Positions 40,816 to 49,507 of a DNA stretch of 64,000 nucleotides are shown one piece after another. The first letter of the stretch is position 1. Every line of letters starts with the position of its first letter. The notes beneath the pieces were generated by a model, which saw only the letters and a program-made list of their open reading frames with translations, was not told the origin of the DNA and searched no databases. The position numbers and the translations under genes were made by a program. Origin of the DNA: Prevotella sp. (GTDB lineage Bacteria; Bacteroidota; Bacteroidia; Bacteroidales; Bacteroidaceae); assembly GCA_017449495.1 (NCBI GenBank), contig JAFTFO010000040.1, positions 1-64,000 of the forward strand, read 5' to 3'.

Positions 40816-43173
40816 GTGAAGACAGAGATATTGGAACAATTGAATGACAGTCAGCGCATTGCAGTAGAGTATTGCGACGGGGCCAGTCTGGTGATTGCTG
40901 GTGCAGGATCGGGCAAGACCAGAGTGCTGACATATAAGATTGCTTGGCTGCTGGAGAAGGGAAAGGAACCTGGTAACGATCCCATCAAGCCATGGAATAT
41001 CCTTGCGCTGACGTTTACGAACAAGGCCGCACGGGAGATGAAAGAGCGTATCGGACGACTGGTGGGAGAAGAGGAGGCCAGATATCTGCAAATGGGAACA
41101 TTCCATAGTGTCTTTGCAAGAATCCTCCGAGCCGAGGCTGAGCGCATTGGGTATAATTCCAACTTCACGATTTACGACCAGACTGATGCCCGTTCATTGG
41201 TGAAGGCCATCATCAAGGAAATGGGCCTCGATGATAAAGTCTATAAGCCCTCGTCGGTGTCGGACCGTATCTCAATGGCCAAGAACCACCTGCTGTTACC
41301 ACAGGCGTATGCTCAAAGCAGTTGGGCAAAAGACGATGCCACCCAGAAACGGCCACAGGTGTCTAATATATATAATAGGTACGCGGAACGGTGTCGTCAG
41401 GCTAACGCAATGGACTTCGATGACCTGCTGGTGCAGACGTGGCTGTTGTTCCAGAATCACGAAGATGTACGACAGAAGTATGTAGATAAGTTTCATTTTG
41501 TACTCGTCGATGAGTACCAGGATACGAACTTTGCCCAGCAGGCCATCGTCTATCAGTTGACGAAGGAGCGCCAGAAGGTGTGTGTGGTGGGTGATGACGC
41601 CCAGAGCATCTATTCCTTCCGAGGGGCAAACATCGATAATATCCTCAACTTCCAGAGCCAATACACCAATGCCCGATTGTTCAAACTCGAACAGAACTAT
41701 CGGAGTACGCAGTTGATCGTTCAGGCGGCGAACTCGTTGATTCGAAGAAACGAACGGCAGATCCCGAAGAATGTGTTCTCGAAGAATGAACATGGCGAGC
41801 GACTGCAACTGAAGCCTGCCTACTCAGATAAGGAGGAGGCGATGATCGTGTGTCAGGATATCAAGCGCCTGCGTCGGCAGGATCATTGCAACTGGAATGA
41901 CTTTGCTATTCTCTATCGTACGAACTCGCAGAGCCGGAGCTTTGAGGAACAGATGCGCAAGGATGGCATACCCTATCGTATCTATGGTGGTCTGAGTTTC
42001 TACCAGCGTAAGGAGATCAAGGACGTGATAGCCTACTTCCGCCTGATTGCCAACCCCAACGACGAAGAGGCCTTCAAGCGTATCATCAACTACCCGGCGC
42101 GAGGTATCGGCGATACAACCGTCGGTAAGATTATCCAGACGGCGCAGACCTATGGGGTGAGTCTCTGGCAGGTCATCAAGGAGCCCGTGCTATTCCCAAT
42201 GGATGTGAGCAAGGGTACCATGACGAAGATAAAGGCCTTCCGCGAACTGATCGAGGGCTGGATAGGGCGCGTCAACACAGAAGACGCCTATACGCTGGGA
42301 CACGATATCATCATGACCTCAGGCATCAGTAAGGAAATCTATTCAGGTAGGAATCCAGAAGACATCTCGCGACAGGAAAACCTCGAGGAGTTCTTGGGAG
42401 GTATGCAGGACTTTGTGGAGAGCCGCAGGGAAGAGGATATGGGCGATGAGATATACTTGCCTGACTTCCTGCAAGAGGTGGCGCTGCTGACAGACCTCGA
42501 CAGCGACGAGGGGGACTCAAACGACAAGGTAACGCTGATGACCATCCACTCAGCAAAGGGTCTTGAGTTCCCAACAGTGTTTGTCGTGGGACTGGAGGAG
42601 AATATCTTCCCCAGTCCGATGTGTACGAACTCGATGCGGGAACTCGAAGAAGAGCGCAGACTGCTTTACGTGGCCATCACCAGAGCCGAGAAACATTGTA
42701 TCCTGACCTGCGCCCAGAACCGTTTCCGCTATGGACGGATGGAGTATGACACCCCATCGCGCTTTATCCGGGACATAGACCCAGAGCTTTTGGATATGCA
42801 GAGTGAGAAAGGTGGGGAAGACTCCTTCGGCAGTCGCAAGCAATGGATGCAGAACCCGAGACCTGTGGCGACGCAGTTCCGCGCCGATCCAAAGCCGAGG
42901 CAAGTGGCGCCAAGACAGCCGGAAAAGCCTGTTGACCCCTTTGGCCCGAACTTTAAACGGGTCTATAATGCGGTGGCTCCACGTCCGATGGTTACAGATG
43001 TGAGTGCTGGTGATCTACGTGAAGGCAGTACCATTGAGCATCAGCGCTTTGGTATCGGCACTGTGGTCAAGATAGAAGGAACGGGTGAGAATACCAAGGC
43101 TACCGTGGAGTTCCGTAATACAGGCACCAAGCAGCTATTACTGAAATTCGCGAAGTATAAGATTATCGGATAA
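40816..43173 (+). CDS. UvrD/PcrA-type superfamily 1A DNA helicase
   Basis: 785 residues from a GTG start. It is an ATP-driven 3'-5' helicase for repair and recombination. Motifs are NDSQRIAVEY (Q motif), AGAGSGKTR (Walker A, 28-36), ALTFTNKAAREMKERI (Ia), VLVDEYQDTNFAQQ (II, near residue 232), VGDDAQSIYSFRGA (III), LEQNYRST (IV), TIHSAKGLEFPTVFVVG (V) and EEERRLLYVAITRA (VI). The C-terminus ends in a Tudor-like RNA-polymerase-binding module (HQRFGIGTVVKIEG), as in PcrA. TTG codons at 40831 and 40840 are alternative starts if the mRNA is not read from its 5' end. Confidence 0.94.
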   Translation: MKTEILEQLNDSQRIAVEYCDGASLVIAGAGSGKTRVLTYKIAWLLEKGKEPGNDPIKPWNILALTFTNKAAREMKERIGRLVGEEEARYLQMGTFHSVFARILRAEAERIGYNSNFTIYDQTDARSLVKAIIKEMGLDDKVYKPSSVSDRISMAKNHLLLPQAYAQSSWAKDDATQKRPQVSNIYNRYAERCRQANAMDFDDLLVQTWLLFQNHEDVRQKYVDKFHFVLVDEYQDTNFAQQAIVYQLTKERQKVCVVGDDAQSIYSFRGANIDNILNFQSQYTNARLFKLEQNYRSTQLIVQAANSLIRRNERQIPKNVFSKNEHGERLQLKPAYSDKEEAMIVCQDIKRLRRQDHCNWNDFAILYRTNSQSRSFEEQMRKDGIPYRIYGGLSFYQRKEIKDVIAYFRLIANPNDEEAFKRIINYPARGIGDTTVGKIIQTAQTYGVSLWQVIKEPVLFPMDVSKGTMTKIKAFRELIEGWIGRVNTEDAYTLGHDIIMTSGISKEIYSGRNPEDISRQENLEEFLGGMQDFVESRREEDMGDEIYLPDFLQEVALLTDLDSDEGDSNDKVTLMTIHSAKGLEFPTVFVVGLEENIFPSPMCTNSMRELEEERRLLYVAITRAEKHCILTCAQNRFRYGRMEYDTPSRFIRDIDPELLDMQSEKGGEDSFGSRKQWMQNPRPVATQFRADPKPRQVAPRQPEKPVDPFGPNFKRVYNAVAPRPMVTDVSAGDLREGSTIEHQRFGIGTVVKIEGTGENTKATVEFRNTGTKQLLLKFAKYKIIG

Positions 43174-43177
43174 AAGA

Positions 43178-43309
43178 TTAGAGCGACTCGTCATCGGGTC
43201 GCTCTATGTTTCTTTGGCTTTTCTTGGGAAGATGACGCTTCTTACGAAGCCAGGCTGCCTTGCGGGCCTCATAGTCATCATGATGCTTCTCCAGGAACCC
43301 GTCAGCCAT
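43178..43309 (-). CDS. Small basic protein of 43 residues, unknown function
   Basis: An ATG at 43309 opens a 43-codon frame two bases after the DUF4270 stop. It starts MADGFLEKHHDDYEARKAAW and continues with a Lys/Arg-rich segment (LRKKRHLPKK), ending at TAA 43178-43180. Base composition and the continuous spacing within the operon support a real gene. I have a general impression of similar short MADGFLEKH-type proteins in Bacteroidales but cannot name a family. The terminator hairpin overlaps its last codons. Confidence 0.6.
   Translation of the reverse strand: MADGFLEKHHDDYEARKAAWLRKKRHLPKKSQRNIERPDDESL
43180..43205. terminator. Bidirectional terminator between pcrA and the glycogen synthase operon
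   Basis: AGAGCGAC (43180-43187) and GTCGCTCT (43198-43205) form an 8-bp stem. It lies 6 bases after the helicase stop and within the 3' end of the small - strand gene. The T tract is weak on both sides. Confidence 0.7.
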
Positions 43310-43311
43310 CA

Positions 43312-44763
43312 CTATTGGTTTTTGAAACGGGCATAGACCACCTTCACTTCAATGGGCGTATTAAGACCTCCCATGAGCTTAGTGCTTGCTAATCCCATCT
43401 GGTTTTCAATGACAGACTCTGTGCTCGTTGAATTTACACTCGTCACGGCTATGGGCATCAGTAGCACCTTGTTCCAGTTAGGGTGCTTGTCCAACCATTC
43501 AGGATCAGAGGCCAGCCCCTTCCTCTTGTTCTCACTCAAAAGGGTGATAAGGTTGCCGATGTTTGAGAAGGTATAGCTGTTGGTGGTGGCCAGCGTAGAC
43601 ATGAAAGCACTCTTGTAATCATAGCTCTTCTCCTTTTCAAAGAAGACCTTCAGGCTGTCGGTGGGAATCATCATGATGCTCGTCGGTGCACTTAACAGAT
43701 AAGGACTCTCAACAGTATTGCTGTTCTGACGCTGGAATGTCATGTTGACGGATAGCAGGGAGTCGGTCGTATGGCTCTGTACAATCTCGTCGACAGGCAA
43801 CGTCACCTCTGTGAAGATGCCGGCGGGAGCCTTCAGATAGGTGCAACTCTGGTCTTCTACCAGACTTGCCAGTGCCTCCTTGTCGTTGGTCACCTGTGTG
43901 GTCTGGAGCACTTCGGGGGTTGACGAGGTTGCCAGGAACGAGATATACTCCGTATTACTTTTCTGGAAACGGTAGAATATACGCATCTCAATCACATAGA
44001 ACTTAGCCATCAGTCCTAAGCCGTCTGCCAGTTCAAAGAAGAATCCCGGACAGATATTATTTGTAAAAGCATAGGAGTTCTTGAAATATTCCGGGTGATC
44101 GTAATAGTTTCGGAGGATATAGGTTCCGTAGTTGTTGTATTTGTTACCGTTTCTGTCCGTATATTCGTCAGAGAGGGAGATACGGGCATAATCAGTATAA
44201 TCGGAAGTGCTCCTGATGCTGTCAGAGAAAGTCAGGTTGCTGAGACTGAAGAGGAAACTCTTCTTCAGACCGTCCTCACGGATGAATCCCTCTTTTCTGG
44301 GGTCGTAGTTGCTGTAGTAGGTCTCAGCCTCGCTCATGGGCTTGTTGAGTTCCAGAATGTTCATCTTCAAGGATGCAAGCGAGTCGCCAAAGCAGGCACT
44401 CTTGTCGAAGATCATCCATATCTCACAGGAGTCCGCCACGATGTTCCCTTCAGCATCTTTGGACAGGATCTCATTCCGTGTTGGCATCGAAAGACCTTCC
44501 TGGATGTTGAACTGCGCCATGAACTCAGTCTTCACATAGGTACCAGTCTCTGGATCCCTGACACGTCCAAAATAGGTGTCGTAATTCCGGGCGTAAACCG
44601 AGTCGACAAGTACGGAATGGGTATAGGCACTGAAGGAGCCGGTGCTTACCTCCAACTTGTCTGTCTCGTTCGTCAGTGACGAGCCAAGTGTGTCTGTATC
44701 TGTACTGCAAGAAAATATCGCCATTGCGGAGACTGCAATCGCTGTAACTAATTTGTATTTCAT
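43312..44763 (-). CDS. DUF4270 family lipoprotein
   Basis: 483 residues from the ATG at 44763 (MKYKLVTAIAVSAMAIFSC, lipobox Cys19); the open frame continues 73 codons upstream without a signal sequence. The TDTDTLGSSL segment and alternating Tyr-rich beta-strand blocks (HSVLVDSVYARNYDTYFGRVRD, FGDSLASLKMNILELN) match DUF4270. The protein should be attached to the outer or inner membrane facing the periplasm; function unknown. It follows the GT5 gene by 31 bases, an arrangement that recurs in Bacteroidales. Confidence 0.85.
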   Translation of the reverse strand: MKYKLVTAIAVSAMAIFSCSTDTDTLGSSLTNETDKLEVSTGSFSAYTHSVLVDSVYARNYDTYFGRVRDPETGTYVKTEFMAQFNIQEGLSMPTRNEILSKDAEGNIVADSCEIWMIFDKSACFGDSLASLKMNILELNKPMSEAETYYSNYDPRKEGFIREDGLKKSFLFSLSNLTFSDSIRSTSDYTDYARISLSDEYTDRNGNKYNNYGTYILRNYYDHPEYFKNSYAFTNNICPGFFFELADGLGLMAKFYVIEMRIFYRFQKSNTEYISFLATSSTPEVLQTTQVTNDKEALASLVEDQSCTYLKAPAGIFTEVTLPVDEIVQSHTTDSLLSVNMTFQRQNSNTVESPYLLSAPTSIMMIPTDSLKVFFEKEKSYDYKSAFMSTLATTNSYTFSNIGNLITLLSENKRKGLASDPEWLDKHPNWNKVLLMPIAVTSVNSTSTESVIENQMGLASTKLMGGLNTPIEVKVVYARFKNQ

Positions 44764-44794
44764 GTTTTTTCTGTCTGTTATCGTTGCCCTCAGT

Positions 44795-45607
44795 TTATTC
44801 TTCAGCAGGGAAGAGCGACTCGTAGAAGTCTTCACAGGCCTCTGCAACGTTGTCAGTATAACCGAGGAAGGGAATGTTCTTTTCTTTAGAATAGGCCAAC
44901 AGTTCCTCGTTGACGAGGCTGTCAGACTGTACGATACCGTCACTATAATCGATGGCAAGCTTACCAAGCTCAATAAAGTCAAAGTCGTCCTTATAGCTTT
45001 TCAGGATGTCTGGAGTGGTCTCACGGAACTCAAGACACTGTTTGAAGTTGTTTCCGAGAGTCTTGTCAAGCTTCTGCGTGAAGAGCGATGATACCACTTT
45101 CGCATCTGCAAACGACGGCTCGTCGTGATAGGCCGTCTTCACATAGAGAGGCACGACGGCACTCATCCAACCCTGACAGTGGATGATATCGGGTACCCAA
45201 CGGAGTTTCTTCACCGTCTCCAGTACACCACGTGCAAAGAAGATGGCGCGCTCACCGTTGTCAGGATAGTCCTCGCCCTGCTCGTCTTTCTCCATCAGGC
45301 GCTTTCCGAAATAGTCGTCGTTGTCGATAAAATAGACCTGTACCTTGGCCGATTGTATCGATGCGACTTTGATAATCAACGGATGGTCTGTGTCGTTGAT
45401 AATCAAATTCATACCCGACAGGCGAATCACTTCATGCAACTGTCCTCGACGCTCATTGATAGTTCCCCATTTAGGCATGAACGTACGAATCTCGTGGTTG
45501 TGTTCCTGAATGGTTTGGGGCAGTACTCTGCCCATAATCGACAATGCGTTGTCGGGAACATAAGGAGATATCTCCTGATTGATGAATAAAACCTTCTTTT
45601 TTGCCAT
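44795..45607 (-). CDS. Glycogen/starch synthase, GT5 catalytic domain only
   Basis: 270 residues from the ATG at 45607. It aligns with the N-terminal half of GlgA: KKVLFINQEISPYVPDNALSIMGRVLPQTI (ADP-glucose loop region), GERAIFFARGVLETVKKL and PDIIHCQGWMSAVVPLYVK. The usual C-terminal GT1 Rossmann half with the KTGGL and E..E motifs is missing, and no second half follows; the gene ends with its own stop before DUF4270. Short proteins of this kind are annotated as glycogen synthase in Bacteroidota, but catalysis by one half alone is uncertain. It could need a partner subunit. Confidence 0.8.
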   Translation of the reverse strand: MAKKKVLFINQEISPYVPDNALSIMGRVLPQTIQEHNHEIRTFMPKWGTINERRGQLHEVIRLSGMNLIINDTDHPLIIKVASIQSAKVQVYFIDNDDYFGKRLMEKDEQGEDYPDNGERAIFFARGVLETVKKLRWVPDIIHCQGWMSAVVPLYVKTAYHDEPSFADAKVVSSLFTQKLDKTLGNNFKQCLEFRETTPDILKSYKDDFDFIELGKLAIDYSDGIVQSDSLVNEELLAYSKEKNIPFLGYTDNVAEACEDFYESLFPAEE

Positions 45608-45628
45608 TCTTGTGATGATTTTACCTTG

Positions 45629-45636
45629 CAAAGGTA
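45629..45636 (-). promoter_or_regulatory. -7 box for the GT5-DUF4270 operon
   Basis: TACCTTTG on the - strand, 21 bases before the ATG at 45607. Confidence 0.6.
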
Positions 45637-45841
45637 CAAAAAAAAAATCACATAGGTGACATTCTGCTCAAGTTTTTAGCAAAAAGTGACATTTTTAGAG
45701 TCTTTTTTGGATTATTTTGGGCTTTTTACCCCATATTTGAGTGTATTAATGATATACTTAAAATGTCTAAAAAGACGTTGGCTATCTACAAAAAATATTG
45801 AAAATAAATTGCAAATAGTTGCATTTCTCAAATATTATGAT

Positions 45842-45849
45842 TATATTTG
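45842..45849 (+). promoter_or_regulatory. -7 box for the HTH regulator-M49 peptidase operon
   Basis: TATATTTG 29 bases before the ATG at 45879. The 200 bases between this and the divergent GT5 promoter are AT-rich, with no gene. Confidence 0.6.
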
Positions 45850-45878
45850 CACATTAATCAACGAATCCGTATAGCAAA

Positions 45879-46334
45879 ATGGCAAAGTACAACATTAACG
45901 AAAAAAAAGAAAAAGTGGCTGCTTACAGAAGCCTTGTAAGCCCTAAGATGATGGATGAAATGCAGGAAAAGATAATGAACATTATCGTCATGCAGAAGAA
46001 GTATCGTGACAAGGATTATTCTGCTAAGAAATTAGCTGAAGATTTAGGAACAAATACCCGCTATATTTCCGCAGTCGTCAATGTCCGCTTTCACATGAAC
46101 TACACCTCTTTCGTCAACAAGTACCGTATCGACGAAGCCATGACAATCCTCGTAGACAAGCGTTATCAGGATCTCCGCATGGAGGAAGTCAGCGACATGG
46201 TTGGATTCTCTAACCGTCAGTCGTTCTATGCTTCGTTCTACAGGATGATTGGTATCACCCCGAGGATGTACCGTCTGCAGCACCTGAAGCAGCATCCCTC
46301 TATGAAAGCTACCAAGCGCAAGCCGAAAGCATAA
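45879..46334 (+). CDS. AraC-type helix-turn-helix regulator (HTH_18), stand-alone
   Basis: 151 residues. After a basic N-terminal part and PKMMDEMQEKIMNIIVMQKKYRD comes a double HTH: SAKKLAEDLGTNTRYISAVVN (first helix-turn-helix) and MEEVSDMVGFSNRQSFYASFYRMIGITPRMYR (second, with the AraC GF....F...F....G.TP..YR signature). There is no sensor or receiver domain. It is followed after two bases by the M49 peptidase gene. Target genes are unknown. Confidence 0.87.
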   Translation: MAKYNINEKKEKVAAYRSLVSPKMMDEMQEKIMNIIVMQKKYRDKDYSAKKLAEDLGTNTRYISAVVNVRFHMNYTSFVNKYRIDEAMTILVDKRYQDLRMEEVSDMVGFSNRQSFYASFYRMIGITPRMYRLQHLKQHPSMKATKRKPKA

Positions 46335-46336
46335 GC

Positions 46337-48307
46337 ATGAAGCAAGAAACAGGAATCCACGATTTCAACTATCGGGATGAGCGGTTTGCTGACTTGCAAC
46401 TGCTTAGATATCAACTGAAAGGTTTTGAGAAACTTGCCCCTAAGCAGAAAGAACTTATTTATTATCTTTCGAAAGCTACACTATACGGCAGGGATATTAC
46501 ATTCGATCAGTTTGGGAAGTACAACCTCAGGATTCGCAAGATGATGGAGGTTGTTTTTACTGACTTGAATGTCAGTCGCGATACGGAGGCGTTTCAGGCT
46601 TTGGAGGTATACCTGAAGCGCATCTGGTTCTCCAATGGCATATATCATCACTATGGCAGTGAGAAGATGATGCCGGGTTTCTCGCCCGACTATCTTCGTG
46701 AACAACTTCAAAAGGTAGACACCTGTCGGCTGCCTCTCAGACCTGGAGAGACGGTCGATGAGATGTGTGCAGAACTCTTCCCCGTGATGTTTGATCCGCA
46801 AGTTCTCCCTAAGCGGGTGAACAAGGCTGATGGCGAAGACCTGATCCAGACCTCCGCCTGTCATTTCTACGAAGGTGTCGCCCAGACAGAGGCAGAAGCC
46901 TTCTACGACCAGATGAAAGCCAATGAGTCGAAGAAAGATATGCCCCCTTCATACGGACTGAACTCGACACTGATAAAAGAAGACGGCCAAGTGAAGGAGG
47001 TCGTCTGGTCTGCCAATGGTCGTTACGCCAACACCATCCGTCACATCATCTATTGGCTGAGGAAGGCCGCAGCGGTGGCTGAAAGTGAACAACAGAAGAA
47101 GGTGATTGAACTTCTGATAAGTTATTATGAATCAGGTGATTTACAAACATTCAATCAATATTGTATTGAATGGCTACAGACACATGACTCTGCCATCGAT
47201 TTCATCAACGGATTCATTGAAGTCTATGGGGACCCGTTGGGTCTGAAAGGCTCATGGGAAGGACTGGTGGAGTATATCGATGAGGTAGCCACTCAGCGTA
47301 CTCGCACCATCAGTAGCAACGCCCAGTGGTTTGAGGACCATTCTCCAGTAGACCCGAGGTTCAGGAAGCCGCAGGTGAAGGGTGTCTCTGCCAATGTAAT
47401 CTGTGCAGCGATGCTTGGTGGCGACGAATATCCGTCCACTGCCATTGGCATCAACCTCCCCAATGCCGACTGGATCAGAGCAGAATACGGTTCCAAGAGC
47501 ATCACCATCAGCAATATCACCGATGCCTATAACAAGGCAGCACACGGTAATGGTTTCAAGGAGGAATTCGTCATCGACCAGGAAACATTGGATTTGATTG
47601 GGAAATATGGAGATGTCTGCGATGACCTGCATACCGATTTGCATGAGTGTCTTGGTCATGGCAGCGGTAGACTCCTTCCTGGCGTTGACCCGGATGCCTT
47701 GAAAGCCTATGGCAACACCATCGAGGAGGCGAGGGCAGATCTCTTCGGACTTTATTATATTGCCGATCCCAAACTGGTGGAGCTGGGCCTCACGCCTGAC
47801 AAGGAAGCCTTTAAGTCGCAGTATTATACCTATATGATGAATGGCCTGATGACGCAGCTGATACGAATCACTCCCGGCAACCAGATCGAAGAGGCTCACA
47901 TGCGAAACCGGGCCTTGATAGCCCACTGGTGTCTGGAGAACGGGGATGCCGTCCGGATGGTCAAACGCGATGGAAAGACATTCGTGGAGGTGGTCGACTA
48001 TGCTGCCCTCCGTCAGCTCTTTGCCCGCCTGCTGGCTGAGATCCAGCGCATCAAGAGCGAGGGTGACTTCGACGCCGCCCGTGCATTGGTAGAGCGCTAT
48101 GCCGTTCATGTGGATGCTGAGCTGCATCAGGAGGTGTTGGATCGCTATCGCCGTCTGGATCTCGCGCCTTATAAGGGATTCATCAATCCCATGATGCTGC
48201 CAGTCTATGATCAGAATGGTCAGATGACGGATGTGCAATTATATTATGGTGAGAGCTATGCGCATCAGATGCTCAGGTACAGCGCAGAGTATGGAACATT
48301 GATTTGA
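46337..48307 (+). CDS. Dipeptidyl peptidase III family metallopeptidase (M49)
   Basis: 656 residues. The zinc motif HECLGH starts at about residue 436 and the second motif EEARAD at about 463, matching the HExxGH/EExRAE(D) pattern that is unique to M49. DPP III releases dipeptides from the N-terminus of oligopeptides. No signal peptide is visible, so it should be cytoplasmic, whereas some Bacteroides homologues are exported. The C-terminal Tyr-rich domain ends with YGESYAHQMLRYSAEYG. The next gene follows at once. Confidence 0.92.
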   Translation: MKQETGIHDFNYRDERFADLQLLRYQLKGFEKLAPKQKELIYYLSKATLYGRDITFDQFGKYNLRIRKMMEVVFTDLNVSRDTEAFQALEVYLKRIWFSNGIYHHYGSEKMMPGFSPDYLREQLQKVDTCRLPLRPGETVDEMCAELFPVMFDPQVLPKRVNKADGEDLIQTSACHFYEGVAQTEAEAFYDQMKANESKKDMPPSYGLNSTLIKEDGQVKEVVWSANGRYANTIRHIIYWLRKAAAVAESEQQKKVIELLISYYESGDLQTFNQYCIEWLQTHDSAIDFINGFIEVYGDPLGLKGSWEGLVEYIDEVATQRTRTISSNAQWFEDHSPVDPRFRKPQVKGVSANVICAAMLGGDEYPSTAIGINLPNADWIRAEYGSKSITISNITDAYNKAAHGNGFKEEFVIDQETLDLIGKYGDVCDDLHTDLHECLGHGSGRLLPGVDPDALKAYGNTIEEARADLFGLYYIADPKLVELGLTPDKEAFKSQYYTYMMNGLMTQLIRITPGNQIEEAHMRNRALIAHWCLENGDAVRMVKRDGKTFVEVVDYAALRQLFARLLAEIQRIKSEGDFDAARALVERYAVHVDAELHQEVLDRYRRLDLAPYKGFINPMMLPVYDQNGQMTDVQLYYGESYAHQMLRYSAEYGTLI

Positions 48308-48312
48308 GGCCG

Positions 48313-48933
48313 ATGAATCAGGATGTCAATAGTCAGGTGAATGCCATCAAGCAGTCGTTCCGTCAGATGATGGATGGTGCTGTCGCGCAGTCGATGCGTC
48401 AGAAAGGTCTGGACTATCATCTGAACTGGGGCGCCACGCTGCCCCGACTGCGCGAAAAGGCCGATGAGATCGGCAAGAACTACGATCTTGCCATCGCCCT
48501 ATGGAAGGAGAACGTACGGGAGTGTAAGATCCTGGCCACGATGATCATGCCTGCCGATGAGGTGTTGCCTGAGGTTATCGATATCTGGATGGAACAGACG
48601 CCCACACAGGAGATAGCCGAGCAGGCAGCCTTCAACCTCTATCAGTACCTGCCTTATGCCCCCGAGAAAGCCTACACTTGGATAGCTTCAGACAAGGATC
48701 TCTACCAGTTGTGCGGCTTCCATATCCTGTCACGTCTGTTTATGAATGGTCAGGAACCAAACGAGCGTGGCATCAACGAATTCATCGACCAGGCGTTGGC
48801 GGCCCTGCAAGGGGAGAGCGTGATGGTAAAGAAGGCCGCCATGTTGAGCGTCCAACGCTTTGCAGAGCTCGGTCTGGTTTACCAGCGACTGGCTAAAAGC
48901 GCAATAAAAACAATTAATTTAGATTTTTTATAA
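48313..48933 (+). CDS. DNA alkylation repair (AlkD-like) HEAT-repeat protein
   Basis: 206 residues from the ATG at 48313, five bases after the peptidase stop; a TTG at 48304 overlaps the stop and is less likely. The protein is all helical with HEAT-like units (YDLAIALWKENVRECKILATMIM, TPTQEIAEQAAFNLYQYLP). This resembles the AlkD/DNA alkylation repair family, in which WE..E....A resembles ALWKENVRECKILA here. Conserved catalytic Asp/Trp residues cannot be assigned with confidence. It is last in the HTH-M49 operon. Confidence 0.7.
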   Translation: MNQDVNSQVNAIKQSFRQMMDGAVAQSMRQKGLDYHLNWGATLPRLREKADEIGKNYDLAIALWKENVRECKILATMIMPADEVLPEVIDIWMEQTPTQEIAEQAAFNLYQYLPYAPEKAYTWIASDKDLYQLCGFHILSRLFMNGQEPNERGINEFIDQALAALQGESVMVKKAAMLSVQRFAELGLVYQRLAKSAIKTINLDFL

Positions 48934-48964
48934 ATAAACTGTCTTTAGTCTCTTTGAAAATGTG

Positions 48965-48972
48965 TACCTTTG
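48965..48972 (+). promoter_or_regulatory. -7 box for the fur-purA-hisS-esterase operon
   Basis: TACCTTTG 31 bases before the ATG at 49004. It lies within an in-frame upstream extension that would start at 48962, so the later start is chosen. Confidence 0.6.
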
Positions 48973-49003
48973 TGCGGTTTTCGAAGACTTGACAGTTTTT
49001 ACG

Positions 49004-49504
49004 ATGGCAATATCGAATAAGGAAAGTGTGATTAGCGCCGTGGAGCGTATCTTGGATAACTATCTTGAGATGAACAATCATCGCAAGACGTTGGAGCGTT
49101 ATACCATCCTGCGGGCCATCTATAACATCAATGGTCATTTCACGTTGGACGAGCTGAATGCAAAGCTGATCAAGGATATGAATTTCCACGTGAGCAGGGC
49201 CACGATGTACAACACCCTCAACTTGCTTATGGAGCTGCGCCTGGTTATCCGTCACCGCTTTCAGGGTACGACGAAGTATGAGGCATGCTACGATAATACC
49301 AGTCATTGCCATCAGATCTGTACGATGTGTGGCAAAGTGAGTGAGTTCAAGTCGCCCGAGATCAGCTCGGCCGTGGAGAATCTCCAGACACGACGGTTCC
49401 GTAAGGATGGTTTCACCCTCTATGTGTATGGTGTCTGCAGCACCTGTCAGGCCAAGATCACGAAGCGGAATAAGCATAAAGAAATCAATAAAGCTAAACG
49501 ATAA
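49004..49504 (+). CDS. Fur family transcriptional regulator
   Basis: 166 residues from the ATG at 49004. The winged HTH (RKTLERYTILRAIYNINGHFTLDELNAKL, then SRATMYNTLNLLMELRLV with the recognition helix) is followed by the dimerisation/metal domain: NTSHCHQICTMCGKVSEF and VYGVCSTCQAK. Both CxxC pairs that hold structural zinc are present, and HCH supplies likely regulatory-metal ligands. Whether it senses iron, zinc or peroxide is not evident. It sits 3 bases before purA, an unusual partner. Confidence 0.9.
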   Translation: MAISNKESVISAVERILDNYLEMNNHRKTLERYTILRAIYNINGHFTLDELNAKLIKDMNFHVSRATMYNTLNLLMELRLVIRHRFQGTTKYEACYDNTSHCHQICTMCGKVSEFKSPEISSAVENLQTRRFRKDGFTLYVYGVCSTCQAKITKRNKHKEINKAKR

Positions 49505-49507
49505 ATT

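Noticed and set aside
44764-44982. N-terminal extension of the DUF4270 protein
   Set aside because: The frame is open, but it would put the signal peptide inside the protein; the lipobox fits only a start at 44763.
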